Below, piece after piece: positions 50,301 to 60,415 of a stretch of 64,000 nucleotides of DNA. The notes under the pieces are model-generated. The model was not told the origin of the DNA, did no database searches, and worked only from the letters and a program-made list of their open reading frames with translations. The stretch's first letter is position 1. Each line of letters begins with the position of its first letter. The position numbers and the translations under genes were made by a program. Origin of the DNA: Climacium dendroides (taxonomy: Eukaryota; Streptophyta; Bryopsida; Hypnales; Climaciaceae); the NCBI GenBank assembly GCA_950106755.1, contig OX467087.1, positions 6,700,047 through 6,764,046 on the forward strand. The letters are read 5' to 3'.

Positions 50301-52751
50301 ACACTCACTTGAGTAAAGAGTGTGACGTGGGGATGGTTTTACTAACTATATCACATAGGTTTTTGAAATCAAATACGGAGTACAAAACATTTCTTAGAAG
50401 TCCTTTGTAACACTCAAGAATCTGAATCTATCATGCAGATTCAATTCTATCAAATGTTTACGTAAGTTTGTACGTAACTTGTTGTCTTGTCATTAACAAA
50501 GTAACAATTGAAAGAGTCAATAGGAATTTATGGGAGTAGCAGAATGCTCAATAAAATCAAAATTCGAAGAAACCAATCTTGGACCAATAATGTCTGAGTG
50601 GGAAATTGAGATGTTGATTTCGACTCTCAAAAGAGATTTGTTTACAAGGACTAAAGAATGTTCATCTACTTTTTTCCGATAATTATTTTGCTGAGAATGT
50701 TTCTGATATGCAGATGCTCACGTGGAGAAAGTTTCAAGAGGAGAGACATATCTTCTTCGGCTTGTGAATTCATGCCTCAATTTTGAACTCTTCTTTGCAG
50801 TCGCCAACCATTCCCTCAATGTGGTGCAGTTAGACTCTGCTTATGTTGCGCCTTTTACAGCGAATACAGTTCTTATTGCCCCAGGACAAACCTTAGATGC
50901 CTTGTTAACTGCAAACCAGCCAACTGGGAGGTACTACATGGCTGCCTCTGTGTTTTCAGTGGCTTCTACTGAAATTGTAAGTCTCAAGTGTACACTCAGA
51001 CAATCATGTTTAATGTCATCTGATTACACCATTCCTATGCATATGCTGTACTACTTGTGAGATTGCTGGAGACAGTGCTTAAAACTGAAATTAACTCTTC
51101 AAATACTAATGTAGAAAAGGGTGCTACTTTTGTTTTCCCCGCAGATTCCATTTCCTGAAATTCCAGCAACTGCTCGCTTGGACTATGAAGGAAGCTCCCA
51201 TGTTGAAACCATTTCTATGCCTTCATTTCCAGCCGCCAATGACATCAGTTTTCTTAACCACTTTGATTCTCTTCAAAAAAGCATCAACACGACTTATCAA
51301 ACTCTGGACGTCCCACAAACTGTGGACACCGATCTGTTTTTCACAGTTGGCTATGGATTGGACAGTGCGAGCAGTTGTCCTCCTTTCGAAACATGCATCC
51401 ATGGATATAAAGATGAATACCGAATCATTGGAACTGTGAATAACATCTCGTTTGTTGTACCCAACAACACAGGGAAGTCACTACTGGAGTATGCTTACTT
51501 GGAAAATCACGGAGATAGCGTCGTGTCAACGACATCAGCTCTTGATCTATCGTTCCCCAGTCAGCCCCAAAAGATTTACAACTACACTGGAGCCCAATTA
51601 CCCATGTCTCAATGGTTTAGTAAATATGCAACCCAAGTGACTGACATCAATTTTGACGCCAGCGTGCAGGTCACTTCGAACCTTACTACTGTTCTATTGC
51701 CTTATTAGCATAGTAGGTAGGAGACACTCGATGACCGATAAATCCACTGCATAATTATATGTTTGCATAACAACTGAAACTCTTTAGATCACTCCAGTTT
51801 GTTGGGACACAAGATTTCACATGAGAAAAGAGACGAACGAGATTGTCAGATTTAGTTTCCGTAACTTGTATGGACCATGCACCTAAATTGTGTTGTAACT
51901 GGTATCTTGTTTGGTGCAGATAATATTGCAGAATACACACATGATTGTATTCGAGAGGCATCCCTTCCATATCCATGGATACAGCTTCTATATCGTCGGC
52001 ACAGGGACTGGCAACTACGATGCAGAAACCAGCCCTGCCACTTTCAATCTTGTCAATCCTCCATTGCGCAACACGTTTGTTGTCCCCCATGAGGGCTGGA
52101 TTGCTCTTCGATTTCGAGCTGACAATCCAGGTACTAGAATATATATCTTTCTCTCATACAGAATCAGTATCAATTAGTAAGAAGCGAGACTACTGATAAG
52201 GCTACCAAAAGAACTGCAGTTCACGAAGACATTTTCATGTGCCTAAACAAAAATGGAGTAATTGAAGGGCTCAGATTAAAAACGTGCCACTCTTTATCAA
52301 CACATCTCCCGCAACTGAAGGGAATTTGAAGAGTTTACCGTCATGGTAATGAAATGGAGTTCACCACTTCTTAGGTGGGAATAGTGCAACTGAGATGATA
52401 AACTCTGTTTCGTTCCTTCATGGTAAACTCTTCAAACTCCCTTTTCACGATCCCTAATGATCTAAAGTCGGTCCTACTAATCTTTATTTACATGCATTTC
52501 TGTGTCAATTAACATGCAATTGACACAGAAACCCACCCACCCACCCACCACAATCAAAGCCCTCTCTAATGTGAAGACCGGCTCTTTCAAATTATGAAAA
52601 TTGTTCAGGAGTTTGGTTGTTCCACTGCCATTTTGAGATCCACGCGTCGTGGGGAATGGAGACGGTTCTTTACGTCAGAGAGGGAACTGGAACGAATGGG
52701 ACACTTGAAGATCCTCCTTCCGACTACCCAACATGCGTCGTTTCAGTTTAG
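47320..52751 (+). CDS. Plant laccase (multicopper oxidase), nine exons, complete
   Basis: Exons: 47320-47475, 48193-48344, 48846-48938, 49485-49636, 50037-50165, 50714-50976, 51145-51669, 51920-52130, 52609-52751; spliced 607 residues. Laccases oxidise phenols such as monolignols in the cell wall, reducing oxygen to water. A hydrophobic signal peptide ([11 protein letters not shown], within the first 35 residues) predicts secretion. Copper ligands are all present: HWHG (H102, H104), HAH (H147, H149), HPFHIHG (H504, H507, H509) and HCHFEIH (H566, C567, H568, H572). The usual axial Leu is Met577. Several Asn-X-Ser/Thr glycosylation sites are seen. Start: ATG 47320; a second ATG at 47347 would also keep the signal peptide. 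Exon sizes 152 and 129 are the conserved plant laccase sizes as I recall them; the 245-base exon is split 93+152. Confidence 0.95.
47508..47808 (+). mobile_element. MITE in laccase intron 1
   Basis: Left end TAAGGTAGTACGCTTTTAAA (47508) and right end AGAGCAAACTACCTTA (to 47808) are imperfect inverted repeats. The whole is related to the copy at 14628-14912 in opposite orientation. It starts 33 bases after the intron 1 donor and occupies about 40 percent of the intron. Confidence 0.75.
52320..52441. repeat. Foldback in laccase intron 8
   Basis: GGGAATTTGAAGAGTTTACC at 52320 pairs with GGTAAACTCTTCAAACTCCC ending at 52441 (one mismatch), and the pairing continues into CATG. The same intron also has TGTGTCAATT/AATTGACACA (52501-52527, 7-base loop) and a CCCA run at 52531-52550. 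Confidence 0.8.
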
Positions 52752-53920
52752 GGCATGGAACATTCCAAGAAGTTGCAAACCTCTACCAAAACAATTCAAA
52801 TGAGCCAGAAGACCAAGCAACAAAGAATGATGTACGTACCTTATCTTCTGGGAGAGTACAGTGACTTATTGGAGGCCATGGGAAGGGTTTCCTGTTCAAA
52901 TGGCATGCGTAGAGTTTTATATTGCGGCATAATAGTTCTTCCTTTCTGTCAATGAGCGGAGTACGTTTTGTACGTTCATTACGTTAGGGTTCAGTCATCA
53001 TATTTCCCATTCGCTAATCTCTATTTAGCATTAGCCACTCCTGTATTTAACTGTGAACAATCTTACAGTTCTTCTCTCTAATACATGAGAGTCTCTCTAA
53101 TACATGAGAGTCTCTCTAATACATGAGAGACTGTTGAAATACGGTTTCATGAGACTGCTGAAGTGTCAACTGTCTCCGTTTGCCCTCACCTTCACACTTT
53201 CCTCCACTTTCTGGAGCCAGGTTCATATCCCTAACCTCTAACCAGTTCGAGCCTGTCGGCTGTGTACTGTACTGGGAAGAACTTCAAACACACCATTTGG
53301 TTCCATTTAGTTGATAGACATGAAGGATAATTGTTGGAGTGTGAAATGACACCTATTTCAGAGCGCAATAATCGTGACATTCAAGTGTCAACATTTGAGC
53401 AGTGGAGTGCAGTTCTAAGTACTGCAAAGTACTCATCAGTACCCACCAAATACATCTTGGAAAAGAAGGACGAGAAGTGAATTTCATTCATTTGCTTGGA
53501 CAAATGGATAGGGCGAACATGCCAATTTTAACATGAGCTGCTCGAATTAATCCTCTATCTGAAACTCAACTGATGAAAGGGGTGGGGTTGAACTTCCATC
53601 TCACCACATTGCACCATATATGGTTGAGTTTGCAAAAGCAGAATACATGGCAGTTTCACTGGCTAGCAGGATGAATAGCAATTGACTCTTCCAGGTCAGC
53701 CTAATCCCCAGGCAGATTTTTTCATCCAGGCAACCTGTTAATTACATGTAAAACATACTGATTAAGCTAGCTACTGTATGAGGTATGAGGTAAAGGAGCA
53801 GTATCAATCAAAGCAAACTCAAAGATCGATCATGAGGCCTCTACGGTTTGATGGGTTAACGTTGTAGAAGTTCGAGAGACCGAAAGTAGCTCAGTGGCAA
53901 AGCCTTCAATGTGCTCTTCC
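52752..53920. other. Laccase 3' flank
   Basis: Probable 3' untranslated region followed by intergenic DNA. Apart from the 19-base repeat listed separately, nothing is recognised. Confidence 0.5.
53073..53129. repeat. 19-base palindromic unit, three perfect tandem copies
   Basis: TCTCTCTAATACATGAGAG at 53073, 53092 and 53111 with no mismatch. Each unit has CTCTC/GAGAG arms. It lies about 320 bases after the laccase stop codon, possibly in its 3' untranslated region. Confidence 0.95.
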
Positions 53921-54439
53921 TCGCTTGTCAAAGCTTTATCCAAATCAAACAAAGGCAACACAGGAGAGCACGAGTTTTCAGAATTCATCTACTCGATCTT
54001 CTTGTCCAAAAATTTCTCCAATCCGACCAATCATACGATCGATCAGTGTTACAATAAAAGTACTAACCACTAACATGCCAAGGATACATGATTTTAAAGT
54101 GACCTACTAATACCAGAGTCCAGAGTCCTTTTGCTTCAGCTATGTCAGATTGTCTCGGTAAAACTCACTCAGGATCAAGACTGGCAATCCGAAACTCTTT
54201 TTCACCGAAATACCAGAGTCCAAACTTTTCCTCCTTGGGCTTCTCCTTGTCCTTGTGAATATATTGTCATTAATTGACGAATTGAAGCTGCAGCGCCATG
54301 GATGACATAGGTTCTTGATATTCACTCGGAGTGAGCCTCCTCATCAGCCGTCTGCAACTCCTCCATCGCTACTGTACTGTACCCTTCATGAGTACGAGGC
54401 AGACGGCAGAAAGCTAAGCATCAACCACAAGGGTCTCAT

Positions 54440-54950
54440 AGTGGGTTCCCAGTGGGGGAAACTTGGAAAATTCCCGGTGTTTCTCTTTGTTACGAAGCGA
54501 ACACCGGGAATTTTTGGAACACAGGGAAAAGTGGGACTCACAGGGAAACTCACACGGACACCGGGAAAAATATGACGGGGAACTCACAGGGAAACTTGGG
54601 ACTGACAGGGTCGTCATGTAATGAAGAAAGGATGAAAAATTGCTTCGTGGATGGATGAAATCACAAATTTGGATGGATGAACATGGATGAAAATTCTGCT
54701 TTGGAGATGGACGAAATCACAGGTATTGGATGGATGTATATGGATGAAAATTTGATACATGGATGGATGAGATCACACATCTCATATGGATGGATGCGGA
54801 TGAAAAATTGATTTGTGGATGGATGAAATCATGAATATCAGATGGATTATTATGGATGAAAAGATGCTTTTGAATGGATGAAATTGCAAATTTCAGATGG
54901 ATGGAAATGGATGAAAAATTGCTTTATATATTGATGAAAAATACAATGAG
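54440..54950. repeat. CACAGGGAAACT low-complexity tract followed by 55-57-base minisatellite
   Basis: 54440-54620 repeats GGGAA and ACTCACAGGGAAAC blocks irregularly. Then a tandem array has units starting with GATGAAAA at 54631, 54686, 54743, 54799, 54855 and 54910, each containing TGGATGGATGAAATC-like sequence. Six diverged units. Confidence 0.85.
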
Positions 54951-55003
54951 CGCCTTACTGCACTGCCAGTGCAGCTGCGGCTGTGAACTCCAGGGAGGAC
55001 CTT

Positions 55004-55912
55004 TCACCCTGAACAAGGCCATGTTATTGAAGGGAATTGAGACCCATCAATGACTGGCCATAAATGTTTAATTCCAAAGTAGCCAAAAACGCGTCTGAGA
55101 TTCTCCTTCAAATTCCGCTCGTGTTGCTCCTGCGTGAGTGACCATGGACAAGGTGCTCCACTCCCATCGCCTCCGACACTACTATCTGGGGGCGTCGGAT
55201 GTGCACGGCCGGACCTCATCGACGAATCTGAAGTGCTCTCGCGCTCCTGCGAAGTGAAGGCAGTCGTTCAGATCCACTCAACAACCATGCCAAACCCAAA
55301 AAACACAATGCAAATACGCATGCAAATACATCACCATTGTGGTTAATCGATCTCGGATTCTTGCAAAAGGGGTCACCACGAAAAAAATTCCAACAAACAT
55401 TATCTAAATACTATCACATACATCTTTGTCGTGACATACTCAATTATAATCTCGTGATTCATGTGCACACAAGCCAGGAAATGAATTGCACAAAGTAGTG
55501 GGACGGGAAAGTACATTCCTAGTTGCTGGCAGTCCATGTACTCATGCTTACCTGAACTGGGACTTTTGTTTCGTCAATGAGATTGTTTTCAGGTCCCATG
55601 GGCACATCCATGACTTTACATCTATCCTTCAAATTCTGCACTCGCTCTTGTTCCTGGTGCCTGCGTGACGACGGACATGATGCTCCTTTCCCGAAAGAAC
55701 CGCCGCTACCGTCTGAGGACGTCGTCTTCGCAGCTGAAGCGGTCTCTGCCTCCTGCCAAAACGAAGGGAGTCATGAGTACAGCAACCATGTGTATCGCAA
55801 AAGACAATAGCTGAGTGTTGCAGCATGGGAAGATTCAAAGTGCGTAGCGGGGAGTCATTCATACCTGCACCGGGAGCTCTGGATCGGTGACGTGAGTGTC
55901 GTCGGATCCCAT
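55004..55912 (-). CDS. Small protein with duplicated exons, three exons, function unknown
   Basis: Minus-strand exons 55912-55865, 55752-55552 and 55246-55004 (48, 201 and 243 bases, all phase 0) give 163 residues ending in TGA. All junctions are GT-AG. Exons 2 and 3 encode related segments: both open with an acidic E-rich start, pass through a Gly/Ser run (GSGG / GDGSG), a GA(S/P)CP motif and an EQ-ER-NLK helix (RRHQEQERVQNLKD and LTQEQHERNLKEN). I do not recognise the family. A good acceptor (CTATTTAG) eight bases before the ATG implies an upstream, probably untranslated, exon. The ORF beginning at 57220 lies upstream on the same strand, but no phase-compatible junction between the two was found. 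Confidence 0.62.
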
Positions 55913-56071
55913 CACTTCTTCTAAATAGTCCAGCAACAATGTAAAATAGAAATAAGACGCTCCACAAGCCTATGCTCAAGCTAGCAATTAAGCATCGGAC
56001 CGGAGGATAGAATATGAAGAACCTGCGGAAAGAAACGTTCGCCAGTTCAGAAGGCCGCCCCACTGCCGGTC

Positions 56072-57220
56072 CTACAACCAAATCTCAAACCCTAATGAAA
56101 TTTCCGTTTTTAGTTTAATTGCAATATACCTAAAGGCTAACAAAACTGCACACAAAAGTACTCCACATGGAATCCTCCATGTGGAACACAACTTCTCCAG
56201 GAGTTTAAAAAGACGCTTGCACTCATCTTCCATCCTGCTACACGTGATCCCCTTCTCTAAAGTATTTGTATAATACATATTAGGGTGAAAATTGATACTC
56301 ACCAAAATTGTAGAGAACAATTTTAAAAATCCTTGAACCTCGCTGGAAGTCTTCTCTTTCGAGGTTCCTTTTCCCGTGAAGTCCCTTCTCCCTGTGAAAT
56401 TCTTTGCAGATTTGGATTGACAGGGGAGACCTTCTAGTGAAGATGTTCCTCTTCCTTCTAGATTCTGATTGACAGGTACAAGGGGTAGAGCTTCCATTGA
56501 AGATGCTCCTTCTTCCATTGATACAGATGAAGTTGATGGAGGCATTATGGCTAGGGTTTGTGGGCTCAATTCTTCCGTCACAAGTTTTGCACATCTAGGA
56601 ATGCTTTTAGAACTCTTTCGATAGTGCTTAATTTCAAAAGCATATTTTAGAATGTCACTTCCTCTCCAACAAAGCTTAGTCCCATCATCAGGGAATGTAA
56701 TGTCCACAATTCTCTCATCAATATCGCCAGATTTGCGCATTGTACGACAATATGTTCGCAATTTTTTCAAAATATCAAGGTTCCATCGTAGTGATGGAGA
56801 TTTCAAAAAACTATCAACAAATTCATTCTTACCTGGCATAAACCAACTCCGAACAATTTCTTGATTTTTAAGCAATTTCTTATGTTGCTTCTTGTAGCAA
56901 TGGTGTTGCTTCAAAAAGCTCTTTCCCCAAGACGTACCTCGAGGAAGACCTTTTAATCTTTGCCCATAGACTCGAGGAAGACTTTTTAATCTTTGCCCAT
57001 AGATTCTATCATAAAGTGTTGCATTTGAAAATTGTGGCAAATACCAAAGATGAGGAATTGGAGAATCCTCTGCAATTCCTTGGAGGTCATTACTTGTGAC
57101 ATTTGCAACAACTTCCTCTCTGACCTCTTGAACTTCCGTTTCTTTAGAGGCTCCACACTCATTACACCATTTTGACGATGCCCTTAAGTATTGGGCTCCA
57201 CAATCATCACAATAAGCCAT
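56072..57220 (-). CDS. Zinc-ribbon protein of unknown function
   Basis: An uninterrupted minus-strand frame of 382 residues from ATG 57220 to the stop at 56072. It begins with a CxxC-x11-CxxC zinc ribbon (CDDCG ... CNECG, residues 4-22). Next come a region with an in-frame duplication of YGQRLK(S/G)LPR (33-base DNA repeat, 56938-57003), a basic Lys/His-rich stretch, a globular middle (residues about 115-215) and a Ser/Gly/Glu-rich linker. The last 60 residues include a hydrophobic run and may be intron read-through, since GTGAGT (near 56303) and AG-GTATAT (near 56130) donors fall there. An acceptor TTCTTTAG precedes ATG 57220, so I chose it over the ATG seven codons upstream; a 5' untranslated exon is likely near 57520. 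No known family recognised. Confidence 0.5.
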   Translation of the reverse strand: MAYCDDCGAQYLRASSKWCNECGASKETEVQEVREEVVANVTSNDLQGIAEDSPIPHLWYLPQFSNATLYDRIYGQRLKSLPRVYGQRLKGLPRGTSWGKSFLKQHHCYKKQHKKLLKNQEIVRSWFMPGKNEFVDSFLKSPSLRWNLDILKKLRTYCRTMRKSGDIDERIVDITFPDDGTKLCWRGSDILKYAFEIKHYRKSSKSIPRCAKLVTEELSPQTLAIMPPSTSSVSMEEGASSMEALPLVPVNQNLEGRGTSSLEGLPCQSKSAKNFTGRRDFTGKGTSKEKTSSEVQGFLKLFSTILVSINFHPNMYYTNTLEKGITCSRMEDECKRLFKLLEKLCSTWRIPCGVLLCAVLLAFRYIAIKLKTEISLGFEIWL

Positions 57221-57620
57221 TCCTAAAGAAGGGCAATACATAGAAAGTTAGATTAGTATCTAGATTATCATCATCATAACCTTTGTACTTTTTAAATTTC
57301 CAAACAAACATAGAATTCAATGAAGAAATAAGAAACCCTACTAGTAAGGAGAATTATACCAAAATTGAATTCAATTAAACTAAAAAGGAATGCTTGATAT
57401 TCCTAACATACGCAAAATTTGATGAATAGCTACAAAACCCTACTAATAATTAGAACTGCAAAAGTCAATTCAACAAAAATGAAATTTAATTTTCACAACA
57501 TTTAGAACTGTTGAGATACCTGAACCTTTGAAAATGAATTGAAGTGTGAAAATTGACAACTAAGCGGAGTTTGTACGCAATACCGGTTACCGTGCATAGA
57601 CCAAGCTAACCAAAACCACA

Positions 57621-57760
57621 GTCTTCCTTCCTGAGACGGTAGAGGTCTTCCTTCCTGAGACAGCAGAGCGACGAGATAGCAGAGACTTCCTTCCTGGACG
57701 GTAGAGAGACAAGACGGCAGAGACTTCCTTCCTGAGACAGCAGAGAGATAGACGGCAGGG
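57621..57760. repeat. Irregular minisatellite of CTTCCTTCCTGAGAC-AG-AGAG units
   Basis: The block CTTCCTTCCTG(A)GAC(A/G)G(C/T)AGAG occurs at about 57623, 57646, 57686 and 57724 with variable AGAC/GACGGCAG spacers. It lies upstream of the zinc-ribbon gene on its minus strand, in possible promoter or leader DNA. Confidence 0.75.
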
Positions 57761-58104
57761 AGATGAGGTTTAACAAGAGGACGGGATTGGCTTAGCAAAT
57801 CCTGCCCTGTCACCCCATATCCATCCATCCGTCAATGGTAGTCACCCAAAACCTGGCTCCCACCTGGCCTAAGTTACGGAATGTTCCAACCTGGCCTGGC
57901 TGCTGTCAATTGCTGTGCATCTCCACGGGAATGTCACAACTTCTGAAAATTTTGTATTGTTTGCCCCACCACAATAAGAGGAGTTCATAAAAAAAATTTC
58001 AAAATCATCTAAAAATGAAGATTTTCTAGAAATCAACTCAAGTAGATTCAAAAGTCTCTATTGATATGAGTGTATAGGCAATCTTTTTATGCAATTGGGG
58101 TGAT

Positions 58105-58380
58105 AGGAAGTTCAACAATCGATGTGGGATATGTAAATTAGAATTAGTAGAAGCTCAAGTGTTAATACTTAGTTAAATCAAACGCAGAAATTGTGTTCAA
58201 TGTAGTACTTCAAACCTCATTTAGACATAGTAGAATAACTTTTTCTAAAAAACTTTGAACTAGGAAAAGTTGGTAAATCAAACTAACTTTAATTTCCAAA
58301 AAACCGTTTGAGATTTTGAACCTTTATTCAAAAGTTACACACATAATTCAAAGAGGGGTTGGGAGGAATATTTTTTTTAC
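58105..58380 (+). repeat. Half-copy of the 59933-60415 foldback family
   Basis: It begins GATGTGGGATATGTAAATTAG and runs through TTCAAACCTCATTTAGACATA, AAAACTTTGAACTA and TCCAAAAAACCGTTTGAG, the same block order as the left arm of 59933-60415. The mirror arm is missing. Confidence 0.7.
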
Positions 58381-59932
58381 TTTGTACAACAAGGAGTGTA
58401 ATTCAATTCATCATTTCATCCACAAAGTGAACTTATTTGGAATCTTTAATCTTAGAAAGAAGAGAATTTTCACCAAAGTTCTTTATCAAAAATAATCTAA
58501 TTTATGAATCAATATGTACATTCTTCTTTTCTACAGTGATTTTGGAAGTCATCCATTGGTCACTTTTGGATTGTTTAGTGTTTCAAGGTTAATGGAAATT
58601 GTGATTTGCAATGAGATTGTTTTTAATTTTTTTAATTTTTATTTTAGATGGAAGTGCTGAGAATAGGATTCTATTAGAATAGGAAAGTACAAAGAAGATT
58701 AAGGCAAGAGTATTTCATATTTTTAATCTACAAGCAAACGGAGGGACCAAAAAATTAAATTACAGTATTTAGAAGGCAAATCCAACATTCTCTGCTACAT
58801 AATTATTTAATCCCAAAAGGACCTTTCCTTTCTTTGGGATAAATAAGAGTTTGCCTAGGGTTATATAATCTCAATTTTTCATTAGGTTTTTTAAGATAGA
58901 AAAATACATTAGCTTTGTATGGACGTAATTTTTATTTCAATTACTGCATAGGAGCAAAAATTATGCAACAGTAAACTGAAAATAGAGTTCATCAAGTGGA
59001 ACATAAAAATTTACAACATTTCAAAATAATTTTAAAAAAATTCTGATTCTCAAAGAAAATATTTTAGTGCATGTGGGAAGATTATTTCATTCTACTTGGA
59101 CTAGTGATGAGAAAGTGATGAACAATTTCATGTTTGGGGTGAAATAAATGCATTTTCTTTCGAAAAATACTTGCAAGATTCATTTTTGAATTCAATTTTC
59201 AAATAAATTCAAAAATTGTTGCACGTGGTTTAGTTGTTCTCCTAAAACAATTTCATTATTGGCATTAGTATCTTTTAATTCCATATGAGAATAATTAACC
59301 AATTAGTTTTTATTTCTATCTGATACCTACTTCTACTTAAACAAATTTTTGAAGGATAAAAATCAAAATTGTTGTTTTTCAAATTTTTTAAAAATCTCAA
59401 ATTATTTTTTTAATATAAAAATATATTTAGGGGTTCATATGCAATCTATGTAATCTTGATTTATAGATAGCCTTTTATTTGGTAGTAGAAATATGGGCCA
59501 CATAGACTAGTTTATAGCCCCATGAGAGGACGCACACATTAGAGAAATTCTCAACCCTCCAGAAGACCGCTCCACAGCACCTAAAAGGACCCCATGATTA
59601 CTTTTAACTTTGCTTGATGATTAATTTTTCCCCTATACTCGCCCACCTGAAGTCGCAACGTCCGATGACTGTCAAGGTTCAGCACCCAAGTATAAGTAAT
59701 TAAGTAATCAAAGGTTCAACTATCATAATCCAGCTTAATATTGATTATTGCATACCTCGTTAAAAATCGAGTTATGAAAAAGAAGCAAATGTCAAAAATA
59801 ATTCAATGACATCTACCATCAAGAAATTTTTTGATGACATCATGAAAGAGACTAATCATTAACATTTGGTTAGAAGGATGGTGAAGAGTTTGTTTTTATA
59901 GAAAATCAATTGTCCATGGTGAATCGTCAAAG

Positions 59933-60415
59933 AATATGGGATATTTAGAAGATAGATCACTCATTGTCAAATGCAAGAATTATGTTCAAAGTCGAATTTC
60001 AAACCCCATTTAAGCATAAAACAATGATTTTTTTCAAAAAACTTTGAACTAAATAAAGTTGTAGAATCAAGATAGTTTTCATCTCCAAAAATCTGTTTGA
60101 GTTTTACATTCTTCAATTCAAAGTTATAGACAAAATTTTAAAAGAGGTTGAAAGAAAAATTTTCTTTGAAATTTTCAAACACCTTTTCCAAATTTTGTCC
60201 ATAACTTTTTATTGAAGACTCTAAACTTCAAACGGATTTTTGGAGATGAATTCTAGTTTTATTTTTTAAATTTATTCAGTTTAAATTTTTTTGAAAAAAA
60301 TGATTCTATTATGCCTAAATGGGGTCTGAAATTCAACTTTGAATACAATTTCAGCTTTTGACTCAACTATGGGTAGTTGTGCTCATCTTAATCCTAATTT
60401 ACATATCCCACATGC
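59933..60415. repeat. Long foldback element, arms about 220 bases
   Basis: The left arm (59933-60160) and right arm (60180-60415) are inverted copies centred near 60168. Matching blocks include CCCCATTT(A/G)-GCATAA, TTTTTTTCAAAAAA, CATCTCCAAAAATC-GTTTGA and AGTTAT(A/G)GACAAAATTT. The right end reads CTAATTTACATATCCCACATG, the reverse complement of the 58105 copy's start. Non-coding; probably a foldback MITE. Confidence 0.75.

Noticed and set aside
53884..53960. tRNA-like D-arm GTAGCTCAGTGGCAAAGC
   Set aside because: No matching acceptor stem, anticodon arm or GTTCGAATC T-arm follows at the right distance; chance similarity.
55629..56081. Minus-strand 150-codon open frame
   Set aside because: It reads through introns of the three-exon gene at 55004-55912 in a different frame; the spliced model explains the region better.
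57502..57828. Minus-strand 108-codon open frame
   Set aside because: Most of it is the translated CTTCCTTCCTGAGAC minisatellite; probably the leader or promoter of the zinc-ribbon gene.
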